7,675 bases of DNA. It comes from a bacterium. GTDB lineage: Bacteria; Desulfobacterota_D; UBA1144. Position numbers and translations under genes: made by a program. Below are positions 7,652-7,675 of this stretch, piece by piece (position 1 is the first letter of the stretch; every line of letters begins with the position of its first letter). The notes beneath the pieces are model-generated. The model saw only the letters and a program-made list of their open reading frames with translations. It was not told the DNA's origin and searched no databases. The stretch spans positions 13,133-20,807 of the forward strand of contig NZXA02000017.1 in assembly GCA_002697665.2 (NCBI GenBank). The letters run 5' to 3'.

Positions 7652-7670
7652 TAAATTAATTCTGTCTCAT
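7637..7670 (+). terminator. Perfect 15-bp hairpin overlapping the coaBC stop, likely terminator
   Basis: The left arm ATGAGACAGAATTAA (7637-7651) is exactly complementary to the right arm at 7656-7670, separated by the four-base loop TAAA. The left arm is the last four codons and stop of coaBC. A perfect 15-bp inverted repeat at the end of an operon is most simply a transcription terminator. The plus-strand T-tract expected of an intrinsic terminator cannot be judged, because only AATAT remains before the window ends. On the minus strand the hairpin would be followed by a fairly T-rich run, so it could serve a converging gene too. Confidence 0.72.
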
Positions 7671-7675
7671 AATAT

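Noticed and set aside
1..7675. An undescribed defence, mobile or secondary-metabolite system
   Set aside because: Every sizeable open frame that is not a shadow belongs to a known housekeeping family, and there are no direct-repeat arrays, integrase or transposase motifs, or toxin-antitoxin pairs. The PIN domain is in a YacL-type membrane protein, not a VapC-like toxin.

Overview
This window comes from a low-GC bacterial chromosome (roughly 30% GC by eye) packed with housekeeping genes. It holds eight protein genes, very short intergenic gaps, and no RNA gene, mobile element, CRISPR array or phage gene that I can recognise. The MEP isoprenoid enzymes, a PIN/TRAM protein of the YacL type and a MnSOD mark it as bacterial. 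The Lys/Asn/Ile-rich proteins, overlapping genes and AT-rich third positions suggest a streamlined, perhaps marine, free-living lineage. The phylum cannot be fixed from this piece. Separate ispD and ispF genes plus the PIN/TRAM gene argue against a typical Pelagibacter-like alphaproteobacterium, but that is inference.

Layout: purB (adenylosuccinate lyase) lies on the minus strand and runs off the left edge, so only its first 306 codons are present. A 114-base AT-rich spacer (921-1034) separates it from a divergent seven-gene plus-strand series: PIN/TRAM membrane protein (yacL-like), ispD, ispF, speB-type ureohydrolase, Mn-type sodA, ilvD and coaBC. Most junctions overlap by 1, 8 or 14 bases or abut exactly. 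The only real gap (59 bases) lies before sodA, which has the one strong Shine-Dalgarno sequence and may start a second transcription unit. The series closes with a perfect 15-bp inverted repeat that overlaps the stop codon of coaBC and is probably a terminator.

Functionally the cluster combines parts of isoprenoid precursor synthesis (IspD, IspF), polyamine or arginine-derived metabolism (SpeB), superoxide defence (SodA), branched-chain amino acid and pantothenate supply (IlvD) and coenzyme A synthesis (CoaBC). IlvD and CoaBC sit on connected routes, because the IlvD product 2-ketoisovalerate feeds pantothenate, the precursor used by CoaBC. SodA next to an oxygen-sensitive Fe-S dehydratase is a plausible protective pairing.

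I found no clearly new system. The points most worth a second look are the A-tracts at the ispD/ispF and ispF/speB joints, where loss of one base would fuse neighbouring proteins in frame, the leader-poor divergent promoter region, the sodA-ilvD coupling and the stop-codon hairpin.
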